A DNA stretch of 64,000 bases from Betaproteobacteria bacterium (lineage in GTDB: Bacteria > Pseudomonadota > Gammaproteobacteria > Burkholderiales > SG8-39), in the NCBI GenBank assembly GCA_004297625.1, contig SCTY01000075.1, positions 118,566-182,565 of the forward strand. The letters are read 5' to 3'. This document shows positions 43,973 to 53,101 of this stretch, one piece after another (the stretch's first letter is position 1; each line of letters begins with the position of its first letter). The position numbers and the translations under genes were made by a program. The notes beneath the pieces were generated by a model that saw only the letters and a program-made list of their open reading frames with translations, did not search any database and was not told the DNA's origin.

Positions 43973-45019
43973 ATGGCCAGCGTTCCCCAACCCAATATCG
44001 GCTCCGCGCGGCAGGACCTCTACCGCCGGATGGACAGGCACAATCTCGCGCCGCTATGGGAGGTGCTGCACGCTCTCATCCCCAACGAGCCCGCGACGCC
44101 TTGCAAGCCGGCGCTGTGGAAATACCGCGACGCCCGGCCCTATCTCATGGAATCCGGCAAGCTCATCACCGCCAAAGAGGCGATCCGGCGCGTGCTCATT
44201 CTCGAGAATCCCGGCATGCGCGGCGAGTCGTGCATCACGCAGAGCCTGTACGCGGGGCTGCAGCTCATCCTTCCGGGCGAAATCGCACCCAGCCACCGCC
44301 ACTCGCAGTCGGCATTGCGCTTCATCGTCGAGGGCTCGGGCGCGTACACCGCGGTGGACGGCGAGCGCACCACCATGCACCCCGGCGACTTCATCATCAC
44401 ACCGTCGTGGACGTTCCATGACCACGGCAACCCGGGCAACGAGCCGGTGGTGTGGATGGACGGCCTGGATATCCGCATCGTGCAGATGTTCGGCGCGCAG
44501 TTCCACGAGGTTTACCCGGAGGAAGTGCAGCCGGTCTCGCGCAGCGAAGGCGCGGCCGCGGCGCGCTTCGGCAGCGGGCTGATTCCGCTCGGCGCCGCGG
44601 CGCCTTTCGGCCGTACTTCGCCGATCTTCAATTACCCGTACGCGAGAAGCCGCGACGCGCTCCATATGCTCTCGCGCGACCAGGACCCGGATGCCTGCCA
44701 CGGCTGGAAGATGCAGTACGTCAATCCGCTGACCGGCGGCCACGCGATGCCGACCATCGCGGCTTTCATCCAGCTGCTGCCGAAGGGCTACCGCACTCAA
44801 GCCTACCGCTGCACCGACGGCACCATCTACTCCGTGGTGGAAGGCCAAGGCAGCGTGACGGTCGGCGGCGAGCGCTTCGAGTTCGAGCCGCGCGACACCT
44901 TCGTCGTACCTTCCTGGAAATCCATGCAAATAGAAAGCAACGGCGAGACGGTGCTCTTTTCCTTCTCCGACCGCCCGGGCCAGGAAGCGATGGGGCTGTG
45001 GAAGGAAAAGCGCGGATGA
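43973..45019 (+). CDS. Gentisate 1,2-dioxygenase
   Basis: 348-residue bicupin that opens gentisate to maleylpyruvate with Fe(II) and O2. First-cupin iron ligands are H108 and H110 (PSHRHSQSALRFIVEG), with H149/H151 in SWTFHDHGN. The second cupin (YSVVEGQGSVTVGGERFEFEPRDTFVVPSW) is degenerate, as usual. The family opening DLYRRMDRHNLAPLWEVLHALIP is present. AAGAAAG precedes ATG 43973. It heads a four-gene coupled operon. Gentisate could come from the 3-hydroxybenzoate 6-hydroxylase-like enzyme at 8084 or from gentisyl-CoA if the fused monooxygenase acts on salicylyl-CoA. No maleylpyruvate isomerase or fumarylpyruvate hydrolase gene is recognisable here. Confidence 0.93.
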   Translation: MASVPQPNIGSARQDLYRRMDRHNLAPLWEVLHALIPNEPATPCKPALWKYRDARPYLMESGKLITAKEAIRRVLILENPGMRGESCITQSLYAGLQLILPGEIAPSHRHSQSALRFIVEGSGAYTAVDGERTTMHPGDFIITPSWTFHDHGNPGNEPVVWMDGLDIRIVQMFGAQFHEVYPEEVQPVSRSEGAAAARFGSGLIPLGAAAPFGRTSPIFNYPYARSRDALHMLSRDQDPDACHGWKMQYVNPLTGGHAMPTIAAFIQLLPKGYRTQAYRCTDGTIYSVVEGQGSVTVGGERFEFEPRDTFVVPSWKSMQIESNGETVLFSFSDRPGQEAMGLWKEKRG

Positions 45020-45870
45020 ACGCGCCGGACAAAGCGTTCCTCGCCCGGCAGTACAACAACCGCGAGCTGGTGCCGGAGCATCCGCAGTATTTCGCCCGCT
45101 GGCAGGAGGCGTCGGCGCGCGCGCGCGGCACCATGATCTGCTATCTCGACCGGCGCTACGGCGACATGCCGGGCGAGACGGTCGACATCTTTCCGGCGCG
45201 CAAGGGCGACGGCAGTTGCCTGATGTTCATCCATGGCGGCTATTGGCGCGCGCTCGACAAGAAGGACCACTCGTTCCTCGCGCCCGCCTGGGTCGACGCC
45301 GGCGTGTCGCTCGCCGTGGTCAATTACGACCTCTGCCCGGCAGTCACCCTCGAGGACATCGTCCAGCAGATGCTGCGCGCGAGCCGCTGGCTATGGCTGC
45401 ACGCCGAGGAGTTCGGCATGGATCAGGACCGCCTGTACGTGGGCGGGCACTCGGCCGGAGGCCACCTCACGGCGATGCTGATGTGTGCGCTGTGGCCGGT
45501 CTTCGACCGGCAGCTGCCCAAGGACCTCTGGAAGGGCGGCCTCGCCGTGAGCGGCCTTTACGATCTTCGGCCGCTCATCGACGTCGATTTCCTCCAGGTC
45601 GATCTGCGCCTGGACGAGGAAACGGCGCTCAGGCTCTCGCCGGCGTTCATGCCGCCAGCGACCCGGGCGCCGGTCATGACCTGCGTCGGCGGCGACGAGT
45701 CGAGCGAGTTCCATCGGCAGAACGCGCTCCTCGGCGAGCGCTGGCGCGCGGCCGTTGCCGAGGACATCCCGATGCCCGGCCGCAACCATTTTTCGGTGCT
45801 CGACGCCCTTGCGGACGAGAGCAGCGCTTTATTCGCCGGCGCGCGCCGGCTCATGAAACTGGACAAATGA
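45016..45870 (+). CDS. Alpha/beta hydrolase, kynurenine-formamidase-like
   Basis: 284-residue hydrolase of the same group as 7191-7979. The motifs are complete: HGGYW oxyanion loop, GHSAGGHL nucleophile elbow, acid in CVGGDESSEFHRQ, and His in GRNHFSVLD. ATG 45016 overlaps the gentisate dioxygenase stop (ATGA) and its own stop overlaps the next gene. Kynurenine formamidase makes kynurenine from N-formylkynurenine, but no other tryptophan-kynurenine gene is present. An esterase/thioesterase or ring-product hydrolase role in the gentisate operon is equally likely. Confidence 0.85.
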   Translation: MNAPDKAFLARQYNNRELVPEHPQYFARWQEASARARGTMICYLDRRYGDMPGETVDIFPARKGDGSCLMFIHGGYWRALDKKDHSFLAPAWVDAGVSLAVVNYDLCPAVTLEDIVQQMLRASRWLWLHAEEFGMDQDRLYVGGHSAGGHLTAMLMCALWPVFDRQLPKDLWKGGLAVSGLYDLRPLIDVDFLQVDLRLDEETALRLSPAFMPPATRAPVMTCVGGDESSEFHRQNALLGERWRAAVAEDIPMPGRNHFSVLDALADESSALFAGARRLMKLDK

Positions 45871-46511
45871 ACGACTACCTCAAACCCGGGCGCTTCATCG
45901 ACAGCGACCACCCCGCCGTAATCGCCTTCGCGAAGGAAAAAGCAGCAGGAAAATCGGATCGCGAGCGCGCCGTTTCCCTCTATTACGCGGTGCGCGACGG
46001 CATCCGCTACAACCCTTTCCAGAACTTCATGTCCGACGACGTCTATCGCGGCTCGACGTGCCTGGAGCGCGGCCAGGGCTGGTGCGTGCCCAAGGCGGCG
46101 CTCCTCGCCGCATGCCTGCGCTCGATCCGCATCCCCGCGCGCGTGGGGTTCGCCGACGTGAAGAACCACCTCACTTCGCCGGAGCTGACGAAGCGAATGG
46201 GCACGGATCTTTTCGTGTTCCACGGCTACTGCGACGTGCTGCTGGAAGGCAAGTGGGTCAAGGCGACCCCGGCGTTCAACCTCGGCCTGTGCACCAAGTT
46301 CCGGGTGAAGCCGCTCGAGTTCGACGGAACCGAAGACTCGATCTTCCATCCGTTCGACCAGGACAACCGCAAGCACATGGAATACGTCGCGAACCGCGGC
46401 ACTTACGCCGACGTGCCGGTGGAGCTCATCAAGCGGACGTTCCAGCAGACCTACCCGGATTACTACAACCTCGGACCGGACGCGGCGAAGGAAAGCTTCG
46501 CGCCCGCCTGA
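45867..46511 (+). CDS. Transglutaminase-like (papain-fold) protein
   Basis: 214-residue cytoplasmic protein with the bacterial transglutaminase-like core. The nucleophile C73 is in RGQGWCVPKAALLAACLRS and the His is H119 in FVFHGYCDVLLEGKW. The canonical third residue after that Trp (usually an Asp in VDPT) reads KATPAFN, so the acid is absent or supplied by N138. No signal peptide. ATG 45867 overlaps the hydrolase stop. It occurs between an aromatic-acid hydrolase and a glycerate kinase. Function unknown; a peptidase, amidase or acyl-transfer role is possible. Confidence 0.78.
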   Translation: MNDYLKPGRFIDSDHPAVIAFAKEKAAGKSDRERAVSLYYAVRDGIRYNPFQNFMSDDVYRGSTCLERGQGWCVPKAALLAACLRSIRIPARVGFADVKNHLTSPELTKRMGTDLFVFHGYCDVLLEGKWVKATPAFNLGLCTKFRVKPLEFDGTEDSIFHPFDQDNRKHMEYVANRGTYADVPVELIKRTFQQTYPDYYNLGPDAAKESFAPA

Positions 46512-47740
46512 TGCGCTCTCTGCTCGAGGAGAGCTTCCGGGCCGCGGTGTCTGCCGCGGACCCGCTGAAAATCCTCGCGGCACACCTTCCGCCGGCCCCC
46601 AAGGGCCGCACTTTCGTCGCCGCAGCCGGCAAGGCCGCCGCATCCATGGCGCTCGCGGTGGAGCAGCACTGGCGTGCCCCGCTCGAGGGCATCGCGATCA
46701 CCCGCTACGGGCACGGCCTGCCGACGAAGAGAATCCGCGTCGTCGAAGCGGGGCATCCGGTGCCCGACGAAGCCGGCGAAGCCGCCGCCAGCGAAATTCT
46801 TTCTCAGATAAAGCAGTTGAAGGAAAACGATCTCCTTCTTGCCCTCCTGTCGGGCGGCGGGTCCAGTCTTCTGTCGCTGCCGGCCGCCGACGTCCCCATG
46901 GCGGATCTGAAGGCGCTCACCCAGCAGTTGCTGAGAAGCGGCGCGGCGATCCAGGAAATGAACACGGTGCGCAAGCATCTTTCCGCGATCGCCGGCGGGC
47001 GGCTCGCCGCGGCGAGCCGGGCCCGCGTGCTCGCGCTCATCATTTCCGATGTCACGGGCGACGATCCGACGCACATCGCCTCCGGGCCGTGCGCGCCCGA
47101 TCCGACCACCTACGCGGACGCCCTCAGGATCCTCAGCCACTACCGCGTTACGCCGCCGGCGTCGGTCAAGGCACGGCTCGAAAAAGGCGCCGACGAAACG
47201 CCCAAGCTCGACGACCCCGTGTTCTCCCGCGTCACGAACAAGGTGATCGGCAGCGCGCACCGCTCGCTCGAAGCTGCGGCGGAGGTCTTCCGCAGGAACG
47301 GCGTCACGCCGGTGATCCTCGGCGACACGATCACCGGCGAGGCCTGCGGAGTGGCGAAGGTTTTTGCTTCGTTGGTAAACGAAATCCGCAAATACGGCGC
47401 CCCGTGGTCGCCTCCCGTAGCGCTGATTTCAGGCGGCGAGTGCACCGTCACGCTCCGCGGCGAAGGGGGCCGCGGCGGGCGCTGCGCGGAGTTCCTGCTG
47501 TCGCTCGGCATCGAGACCGGCGGGGTGTGGGCGCTCGCCGCCGACACCGACGGCATCGACGGCTCGGAAGACAACGCCGGCGCGATTCTTACGCCGGACA
47601 GCATGCGGCGCGGCACCGACGCCCGCGGCTTCCTGGAAAAACACGACAGCTACGGCTTCTTCAGCGCGCTCGGCGACGTGCTGGTCACCGGCCCGACGCG
47701 CACCAACGTCAACGACTACCGCGCGATCCTCGTGCTCTAG
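46511..47740 (+). CDS. Glycerate 2-kinase (GckA/TtuD, MOFRL family)
   Basis: 409-residue cytoplasmic kinase converting D-glycerate to 2-phosphoglycerate, earlier called hydroxypyruvate reductase. Features seen: AAGKAAASMA, LSGGGSSLLSLPA near residues 117-129, MNTVRKHLS, the LALIISDVTGDDPTHIASGP block, and the C-terminal MOFRL domain (GGRCAEFLLSLGIE, ADTDGIDGSEDNAGA, LVTGPTRTNVND). ATG 46511 shares its A with the upstream TGA stop. It could return a glycerate formed downstream of the DapA-like or dehydratase enzymes to central metabolism. Confidence 0.92.
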   Translation: MRSLLEESFRAAVSAADPLKILAAHLPPAPKGRTFVAAAGKAAASMALAVEQHWRAPLEGIAITRYGHGLPTKRIRVVEAGHPVPDEAGEAAASEILSQIKQLKENDLLLALLSGGGSSLLSLPAADVPMADLKALTQQLLRSGAAIQEMNTVRKHLSAIAGGRLAAASRARVLALIISDVTGDDPTHIASGPCAPDPTTYADALRILSHYRVTPPASVKARLEKGADETPKLDDPVFSRVTNKVIGSAHRSLEAAAEVFRRNGVTPVILGDTITGEACGVAKVFASLVNEIRKYGAPWSPPVALISGGECTVTLRGEGGRGGRCAEFLLSLGIETGGVWALAADTDGIDGSEDNAGAILTPDSMRRGTDARGFLEKHDSYGFFSALGDVLVTGPTRTNVNDYRAILVL

Positions 47741-47745
47741 GGCAT

Positions 47746-47771
47746 GGGGTCAGAGCAAATGCTCTGACCCC
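47746..47771. terminator. Perfect hairpin between convergent genes
   Basis: GGGGTCAGAGC (47746-47756), loop AAAT, GCTCTGACCCC (47761-47771): 11 perfect pairs. It starts 5 bases after the glycerate kinase stop and contains the SAM-hydrolase stop codon (47750-47752). No U-run follows on either strand, so termination would be non-classical; it could also be a REP-type element or a stability hairpin. GGGGTCAGAG...CTCTGACCCC repeats are common in Betaproteobacterial genomes (general knowledge). Confidence 0.55.
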
Positions 47772-48487
47772 GAGGCTTGCCAGCGTAGGGGAGTTCCGAT
47801 CCTGAGCTTCAAGCGGCGAGCGGCGCTCGCGCGCGGCATGGCGATTTCGGCGAGCCCCATGCTGTTTTCGTACCAAAACGGACCGTCCGCCTCCTCGAAT
47901 GTGCGTGCGTATAGGAGCTTTCGCCGCCCGACGAGGAGGACGCCCGATTTACTGGCGGGCCGCAGGCCAGTGAGGGCGTTGCCGTAGTGATCGACGTAGA
48001 TTACTTGCGGAAGATCACCGTCGGGCAACACAACGTCTGGTGCCTTTTTCGGCAAAAGCCACCCGCGCGGCACGCGCCCGGTCGCGAGAGCGGCGGCAAC
48101 CGGCGCGAAGATATCGCGCCCGTGGAAGGAAGAAGTGAGGCGCTCGGGACGCCAGACGATGCGCGCGCATTCGCGCCGCCGGGCGCGCTGCCACACGAGG
48201 GATAGCAGGCCGTTGTCCGGGCCGACGAAGCTGCGGCCGTCGGCCTGCACGACGATCGCGTCGCGAGAAGTGCCGACGCCGGGGTCGATCACGGCGAGGA
48301 ACACGCTCCCAACGGGATATTCCCTTTGTAAGGCAAAAAGCAGGTGCGCCGCGGCCTCGATGCGGAAATCGGGAACGTCGTGCAGCGCATCGATGGCCGG
48401 CACGCGCGGCGCGCGCGCGGCAAGAACGGCCTTGACCTGACCTACGTAGAGGTCTCTCGCACCGAAATCGGTGAAGAGAACGATCAG
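47750..48487 (-). CDS. SAM hydrolase (DUF62, S-adenosyl-L-methionine hydroxide adenosyltransferase)
   Basis: Converts S-adenosylmethionine and water to adenosine and methionine. Family motifs: IVLFTDFGARDLYVGQVKAVL, IDPGVGTSRDAIVV, VGPDNGLLS, SFHGRDIFAP and YVDHYGNALTGL. The D...R...H water-activating set appears intact (DPGVGTSR and FHGRD). A GTG at 48403 would omit the conserved FTDFG block. The frame continues upstream without an ATG, GTG or TTG to CTG 48487, which overlaps the rplQ stop by 4 bases (CTGA), just like the ATGA couplings elsewhere. I therefore call CTG 48487 as the start (245 residues). Confidence 0.8.
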   Translation of the reverse strand: MIVLFTDFGARDLYVGQVKAVLAARAPRVPAIDALHDVPDFRIEAAAHLLFALQREYPVGSVFLAVIDPGVGTSRDAIVVQADGRSFVGPDNGLLSLVWQRARRRECARIVWRPERLTSSFHGRDIFAPVAAALATGRVPRGWLLPKKAPDVVLPDGDLPQVIYVDHYGNALTGLRPASKSGVLLVGRRKLLYARTFEEADGPFWYENSMGLAEIAMPRASAARRLKLRIGTPLRWQASGSEHLL

Positions 48488-48903
48488 GCGGCCTTGGCTT
48501 CTTTCTTCTTGGCCGGCTTCTCTTCGGTTCGCGGCGCCGCTTCTTCGACGCGGTCCATCAGCGAGACCAGCGCGAGCGGAGCGTTGTCGCCCTTGCGGAA
48601 GCCGGTCTTGAGGATGCGCAGATAGCCGCCGTTGCGCTTGGCGTAGCGCGGGCCGAGGTCGTCGAAGAGCTTGGCGACGATCTCGCGATCGCGCAGGCGG
48701 TCGAACGCGATCCGGCGGTTCGCGAGGCTGGGCTTTTTGCCGAGGGTGATCATCGGCTCGACCACGCGCCGCAGCTCCTTCGCCTTGGGCAGCGTGGTGG
48801 TGATCTCCTCGTGCCGCAGCAGCGACACCGACATGTTGCGCAGCATCGCGAGCCGGTGGCTCGTGGTGCGGCCGAGCTTCCTCAGTCCTAGTCCGTGTCT
48901 CAT
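48484..48903 (-). CDS. rplQ: 50S ribosomal protein L17
   Basis: 139 residues; last ribosomal gene of the alpha block. L17 lies at the exit region of the 50S subunit. The start MRHGLGLRKLGRTTSHRLAMLRNM is invariant in the family. The C-terminus is a short K/E/A-rich tail (EEKPAKKKEAKAA). Its stop overlaps the SAM-hydrolase frame by 4 bases. Confidence 0.97.
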   Translation of the reverse strand: MRHGLGLRKLGRTTSHRLAMLRNMSVSLLRHEEITTTLPKAKELRRVVEPMITLGKKPSLANRRIAFDRLRDREIVAKLFDDLGPRYAKRNGGYLRILKTGFRKGDNAPLALVSLMDRVEEAAPRTEEKPAKKKEAKAA

Positions 48904-48906
48904 GAT

Positions 48907-49890
48907 TTAGGTTCTATGTTCGAGACCGGCGGGGGGCCAGCTCTCAAGTTTCATGCCCAGCGTCAGCCCGCGCGAGGCAAGCACTTCCTTGATCTCGTTG
49001 AGCGACTTGCGGCCGAGGTTCGGCGTCTTGAGGAGCTCGGTCTCGGTGCGCTGGATCAGGTCGCCGATGTAGTAGATGTTCTCGGCCTTGAGGCAGTTCG
49101 CCGAGCGCACGGTGAGCTCCAGATCGTCGACCGGCCGCAGCAGGATAGGGTCGACCGCGGGCGATTTCGGCTGCTCGGTCGGGAGCGCCGTGCCCTCGAG
49201 CTGCGCGAACACGGAGAGCTGATCGACGAGCACGCGTGCCGCGTAGCGGATCGCCTCCTCGGGCTCGATCGCGCCGTTGGTCTCGATGTCCATGATCAGC
49301 TTGTCGAGGTCGGTGCGCTGCTCGACGCGCGCCGACTCCACCGCGTACGACACGCGCCGCACGGGGCTGAAGGAGGCGTCGAGGATGATCCGGCCGATGC
49401 CCTTGGTCTCTTCGGGCAGGTAACGCATGTTGCCCGGGACATAGCCGCGCCCGGACTCGACCTTGATCTGCATCTCGAGCTTGCCGCCGGAGGCGAGGTG
49501 CGCGATCACGTGGTCCGGATTCACGATCTCAACGTCGTGCGCGGCCTCGATGTCCGCCGCCGTGACGGCGCCGTTGCCGCCGGATTTCTTCAGCGTGAGG
49601 ATCGCCTCCGGGCGGTTGTGCAGCCGGAATACCACGCCCTTCAGGTTGAGCAGGATGTCGACGACGTCCTCGCGCACGCCGTCGAGCGTGGAGTACTCGT
49701 GCACCACGCCGGCGATCTGCACCTCGGTGGGCGCGTATCCCGGCATGGAGGAGAGCAGCACGCGGCGCAGCGCGTTGCCCAGCGTATGGCCGTAGCCGCG
49801 CTCGAAAGGCTCCATCGTCACCCGGGCGTGGTTCGGGGAAAGGTTTTGTACGTCAACGATACGCGGCTTCAGAAATCCCGATTGCGGCAT
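48907..49890 (-). CDS. rpoA: DNA-directed RNA polymerase alpha subunit
   Basis: 327 residues. The N-terminal assembly domain (about 1-235) includes GYGHTLGNALRRVLLSSMPG. The C-terminal domain, which binds UP elements and activators, has VDDLELTVRSANCLKAENI and LGRKSLNEIKEVLASRGLTLGM. It lies 24 bases after rpsD and 3 bases before rplQ. Confidence 0.98.
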   Translation of the reverse strand: MPQSGFLKPRIVDVQNLSPNHARVTMEPFERGYGHTLGNALRRVLLSSMPGYAPTEVQIAGVVHEYSTLDGVREDVVDILLNLKGVVFRLHNRPEAILTLKKSGGNGAVTAADIEAAHDVEIVNPDHVIAHLASGGKLEMQIKVESGRGYVPGNMRYLPEETKGIGRIILDASFSPVRRVSYAVESARVEQRTDLDKLIMDIETNGAIEPEEAIRYAARVLVDQLSVFAQLEGTALPTEQPKSPAVDPILLRPVDDLELTVRSANCLKAENIYYIGDLIQRTETELLKTPNLGRKSLNEIKEVLASRGLTLGMKLESWPPAGLEHRT

Positions 49891-49914
49891 TTGTCCGGTC
49901 CTGGTTACTGACGG

Positions 49915-50544
49915 TTACTTCGAATACAGCTCGATGATGAGGCTCTCGTTGATGGTCGAGGAGAGCTCGGCGCGCTGCGGCAGCGCCTTGAAGGTTCCCT
50001 TGAGCGCTTTCGGATCGACGTCCATCCAATCGGGCGCGCCGCGCGAAGCGGTGCTTTCCGCCGCCGACTTGATGCGCAGGTGCTCCTTCGCCTTGGGAGC
50101 CACTTCGATCACGTCACCCGGCTTCACCTCGTAGGACGGGATGTTCACCCGCTTGCCGTTCACCAGGATGCCGTTGTGGCGCACGACTTGGCGCGCCTCG
50201 CTGCGCGAGCCGCCGAAACCCATGCGGTAGGCGACATTGTCCAGGCGCGACTCAAGCAGCTGCAGCAGCCGCTCGCCGGTCACGCCCTTGGAGCGCGACG
50301 CTTCCGCGTAGGTCTTGCGGAACTGGCGCTCCAGCACGCCGTAGATGCGGCGCACCTTCTGCTTCTCGCGCAGCTGCTTGCCGTAGTCGGACAGGCGCGA
50401 GCCGCTCTTCTGGCCGTGCTGGCCGGGCGCGTAGGCGCGGCGCTCGATGGCGCACTTGTCGGTGAAGCACTTCTCCGCCTTGAGGAACAGCTTCTCGCCT
50501 TCCCTGCGGCACTGACGGCACTTGGCGTCGATGACTCTGGCCAT
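49915..50544 (-). CDS. rpsD: 30S ribosomal protein S4
   Basis: 209 residues; primary rRNA-binding protein and, in relatives, translational repressor of the alpha operon. The S4 RNA-binding domain is LESRLDNVAYRMGFGGSRSEARQVVRHNGILVNGKRV. The N-terminus carries the paired cysteines (CRQCRREGEKL...CFTDKCAIERR), a zinc-binding-capable form. Confidence 0.97.
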   Translation of the reverse strand: MARVIDAKCRQCRREGEKLFLKAEKCFTDKCAIERRAYAPGQHGQKSGSRLSDYGKQLREKQKVRRIYGVLERQFRKTYAEASRSKGVTGERLLQLLESRLDNVAYRMGFGGSRSEARQVVRHNGILVNGKRVNIPSYEVKPGDVIEVAPKAKEHLRIKSAAESTASRGAPDWMDVDPKALKGTFKALPQRAELSSTINESLIIELYSK

Positions 50545-50554
50545 TCGGACTCCC

Positions 50555-50980
50555 TTAGACGCGGCGCCGCTTCGGCGGGCGGCAACCGTTATGCGGGATC
50601 GGAGTGACGTCGGCGATGCTGCCGATCTTCAGCCCGATCGCGTTGAGCGCGCGTACCGCGGACTCGCGGCCGGGGCCGGGGCCCTTGATGCGCACCTCGA
50701 TGTTCTTCACGCCGCATTCCTGCGCGGCGCGGCCGGCGCGCTCGGCGGCGACCTGCGCTGCGAACGGCGTCGACTTGCGCGAGCCCTTGAAGCCCGCGTT
50801 CCCGGAAGTGGCCCACGACAGCACGTTGCCCTGCCGGTCGGTGATGGTCACGATGGTGTTATTGAAGGAAGCGTGCACGTGGGCGATGCCCTCGGCCACG
50901 TTCTTCTTCACCTTCTTGCGCGCGCGCGCGGAGGCGGCCTGCTGCAGCTCCTGCCGGGTCGGATTGGTGCGGCTTGCCAT
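50555..50980 (-). CDS. rpsK: 30S ribosomal protein S11
   Basis: 141 residues, slightly longer than usual (about 129) because of a lysine/arginine-rich N-terminus (TRQELQQAASARARKKVKK). The core VAEGIAHVHASFNNTIVTITDRQGN and the end DVTPIPHNGCRPPKRRRV are standard. It starts immediately next to the rpsM stop. Confidence 0.97.
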   Translation of the reverse strand: MASRTNPTRQELQQAASARARKKVKKNVAEGIAHVHASFNNTIVTITDRQGNVLSWATSGNAGFKGSRKSTPFAAQVAAERAGRAAQECGVKNIEVRIKGPGPGRESAVRALNAIGLKIGSIADVTPIPHNGCRPPKRRRV

Positions 50981-51364
50981 TTACGCCACCTTCCCGACCT
51001 GGACGTTCATCTTCACGGCGGCCTTGCGCGGTCCCTTGCGAGTGCGCGCGTTGGTGCGGGTGCGCTGGCCGCGCACCGGCAGCCCCTTGCGATGCCGCAC
51101 GCCGCGATAGCAGCCGAGATCCATGAGGCGCTTGATCGACATCGATACCTCGCGCCGCAGGTCACCTTCCACCGTGAGGCGCTGCACGTTCTCACGCAGC
51201 CGGTCGAGCTCGGCGTCGTTCAGGTCCTTGATCTTGCGTGAACCCTGCACCCCGGCGGCGGCGCAGATCGCCTGCGCGCGCGCCCGGCCGACGCCGTAGA
51301 TCGCCGTCAGCGCGATTTCGGCGTGCTGGTGATTGGGAATGTTGATGCCTGCTATACGAGCCAT
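50981..51364 (-). CDS. rpsM: 30S ribosomal protein S13
   Basis: 127 residues; head of the 30S subunit, contacts the P-site tRNA. MARIAGINIPNHQHAEIALTAIYGVGR and the C-terminal RGQRTRTNARTRKGPRK are characteristic. First gene of the alpha block; the leader 51365-51428 contains a candidate promoter. Confidence 0.97.
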   Translation of the reverse strand: MARIAGINIPNHQHAEIALTAIYGVGRARAQAICAAAGVQGSRKIKDLNDAELDRLRENVQRLTVEGDLRREVSMSIKRLMDLGCYRGVRHRKGLPVRGQRTRTNARTRKGPRKAAVKMNVQVGKVA

Positions 51365-51390
51365 ACGGTAGCGCCTCTGGGGAACCTGAG

Positions 51391-51417
51391 ATTATAGCTG
51401 ATTTGTCAATGTCTTAA
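51391..51417 (-). promoter_or_regulatory. Candidate promoter for the alpha-block genes (rpsM-rplQ)
   Basis: Perfect TATAAT on the minus strand at 51391-51396, 26 bases before ATG 51364. A 15-base spacer separates it from TTAAGA (51412-51417). A perfect TTGACA at 51404-51409 lies only 7 bases from the -10, too close to serve it. The gap is unusually A/T-rich for this window. Confidence 0.42.
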
Positions 51418-51428
51418 TTAGGCGAAAG

Positions 51429-51542
51429 CTAGCCCTGGCGCTGCTTGTGCCGGGGGTCGGAGCAAATCACCCGCACTACGCCCTTGCGCCGCACGATCTT
51501 GCACTTGCGGCAGATCTTCTTCACCGATGCCATGACTTTCAT
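51429..51542 (-). CDS. rpmJ: 50S ribosomal protein L36
   Basis: 37-residue protein between infA and rpsM. The sequence starts MKVMASVKKICRKCKIVRRK. Zinc ligands of the C+ type are C11, C14, C27 and H32. ATG 51542 lies 7 bases after the infA stop; TAG at 51429-51431. The position infA-rpmJ-rpsM is typical of Betaproteobacteria. Confidence 0.95.
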   Translation of the reverse strand: MKVMASVKKICRKCKIVRRKGVVRVICSDPRHKQRQG

Positions 51543-51549
51543 ATTCGCC

Positions 51550-51768
51550 TCACTTCGCTCTAAACGTAATGCGACCTTTGGTCAGGTCGTAGGGCGTTAA
51601 CTGCACCGTTACCTTGTCCCCGGGGAGGATGCGGATGTAGTTCATGCGCATCTTTCCCGAGATGAATGCGTGAATCATGTGCCCGTTTTCCAGCTTCACG
51701 CGGAAGGTGGCGTTCGGCAGATTTTCCACCACCTCCCCCTGCATCTCGATGACATCCTCCTTAGGCAT
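51550..51768 (-). CDS. infA: Translation initiation factor IF-1
   Basis: 72-residue OB-fold factor that binds the 30S A site. MPKEDVIEMQGEVVENLPNA, GKMRMNYIRILPGDKV and LTKGRITFRAK are diagnostic. It lies 7 bases after secY and precedes rpmJ. Confidence 0.97.
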   Translation of the reverse strand: MPKEDVIEMQGEVVENLPNATFRVKLENGHMIHAFISGKMRMNYIRILPGDKVTVQLTPYDLTKGRITFRAK

Positions 51769-51775
51769 CGGTCGT

Positions 51776-53100
<1,325 letters not shown>

Positions 53101-53101
<1 letters not shown>

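Noticed and set aside
45016..45870. A kynurenine pathway (formamidase plus anthranilate route)
   Set aside because: Two formamidase-like hydrolases and an anthranilate-type CoA ligase are present, but no tryptophan/indoleamine dioxygenase or kynureninase was found, so a full tryptophan-kynurenine pathway is not supported in this window.
51404..51409. Perfect TTGACA on the minus strand next to TATAAT in the rpsM leader
   Set aside because: Only 7 bases separate the two hexamers, too few for a sigma-70 promoter; the -10 must use another -35, or this TTGACA is chance in an A/T-rich gap.
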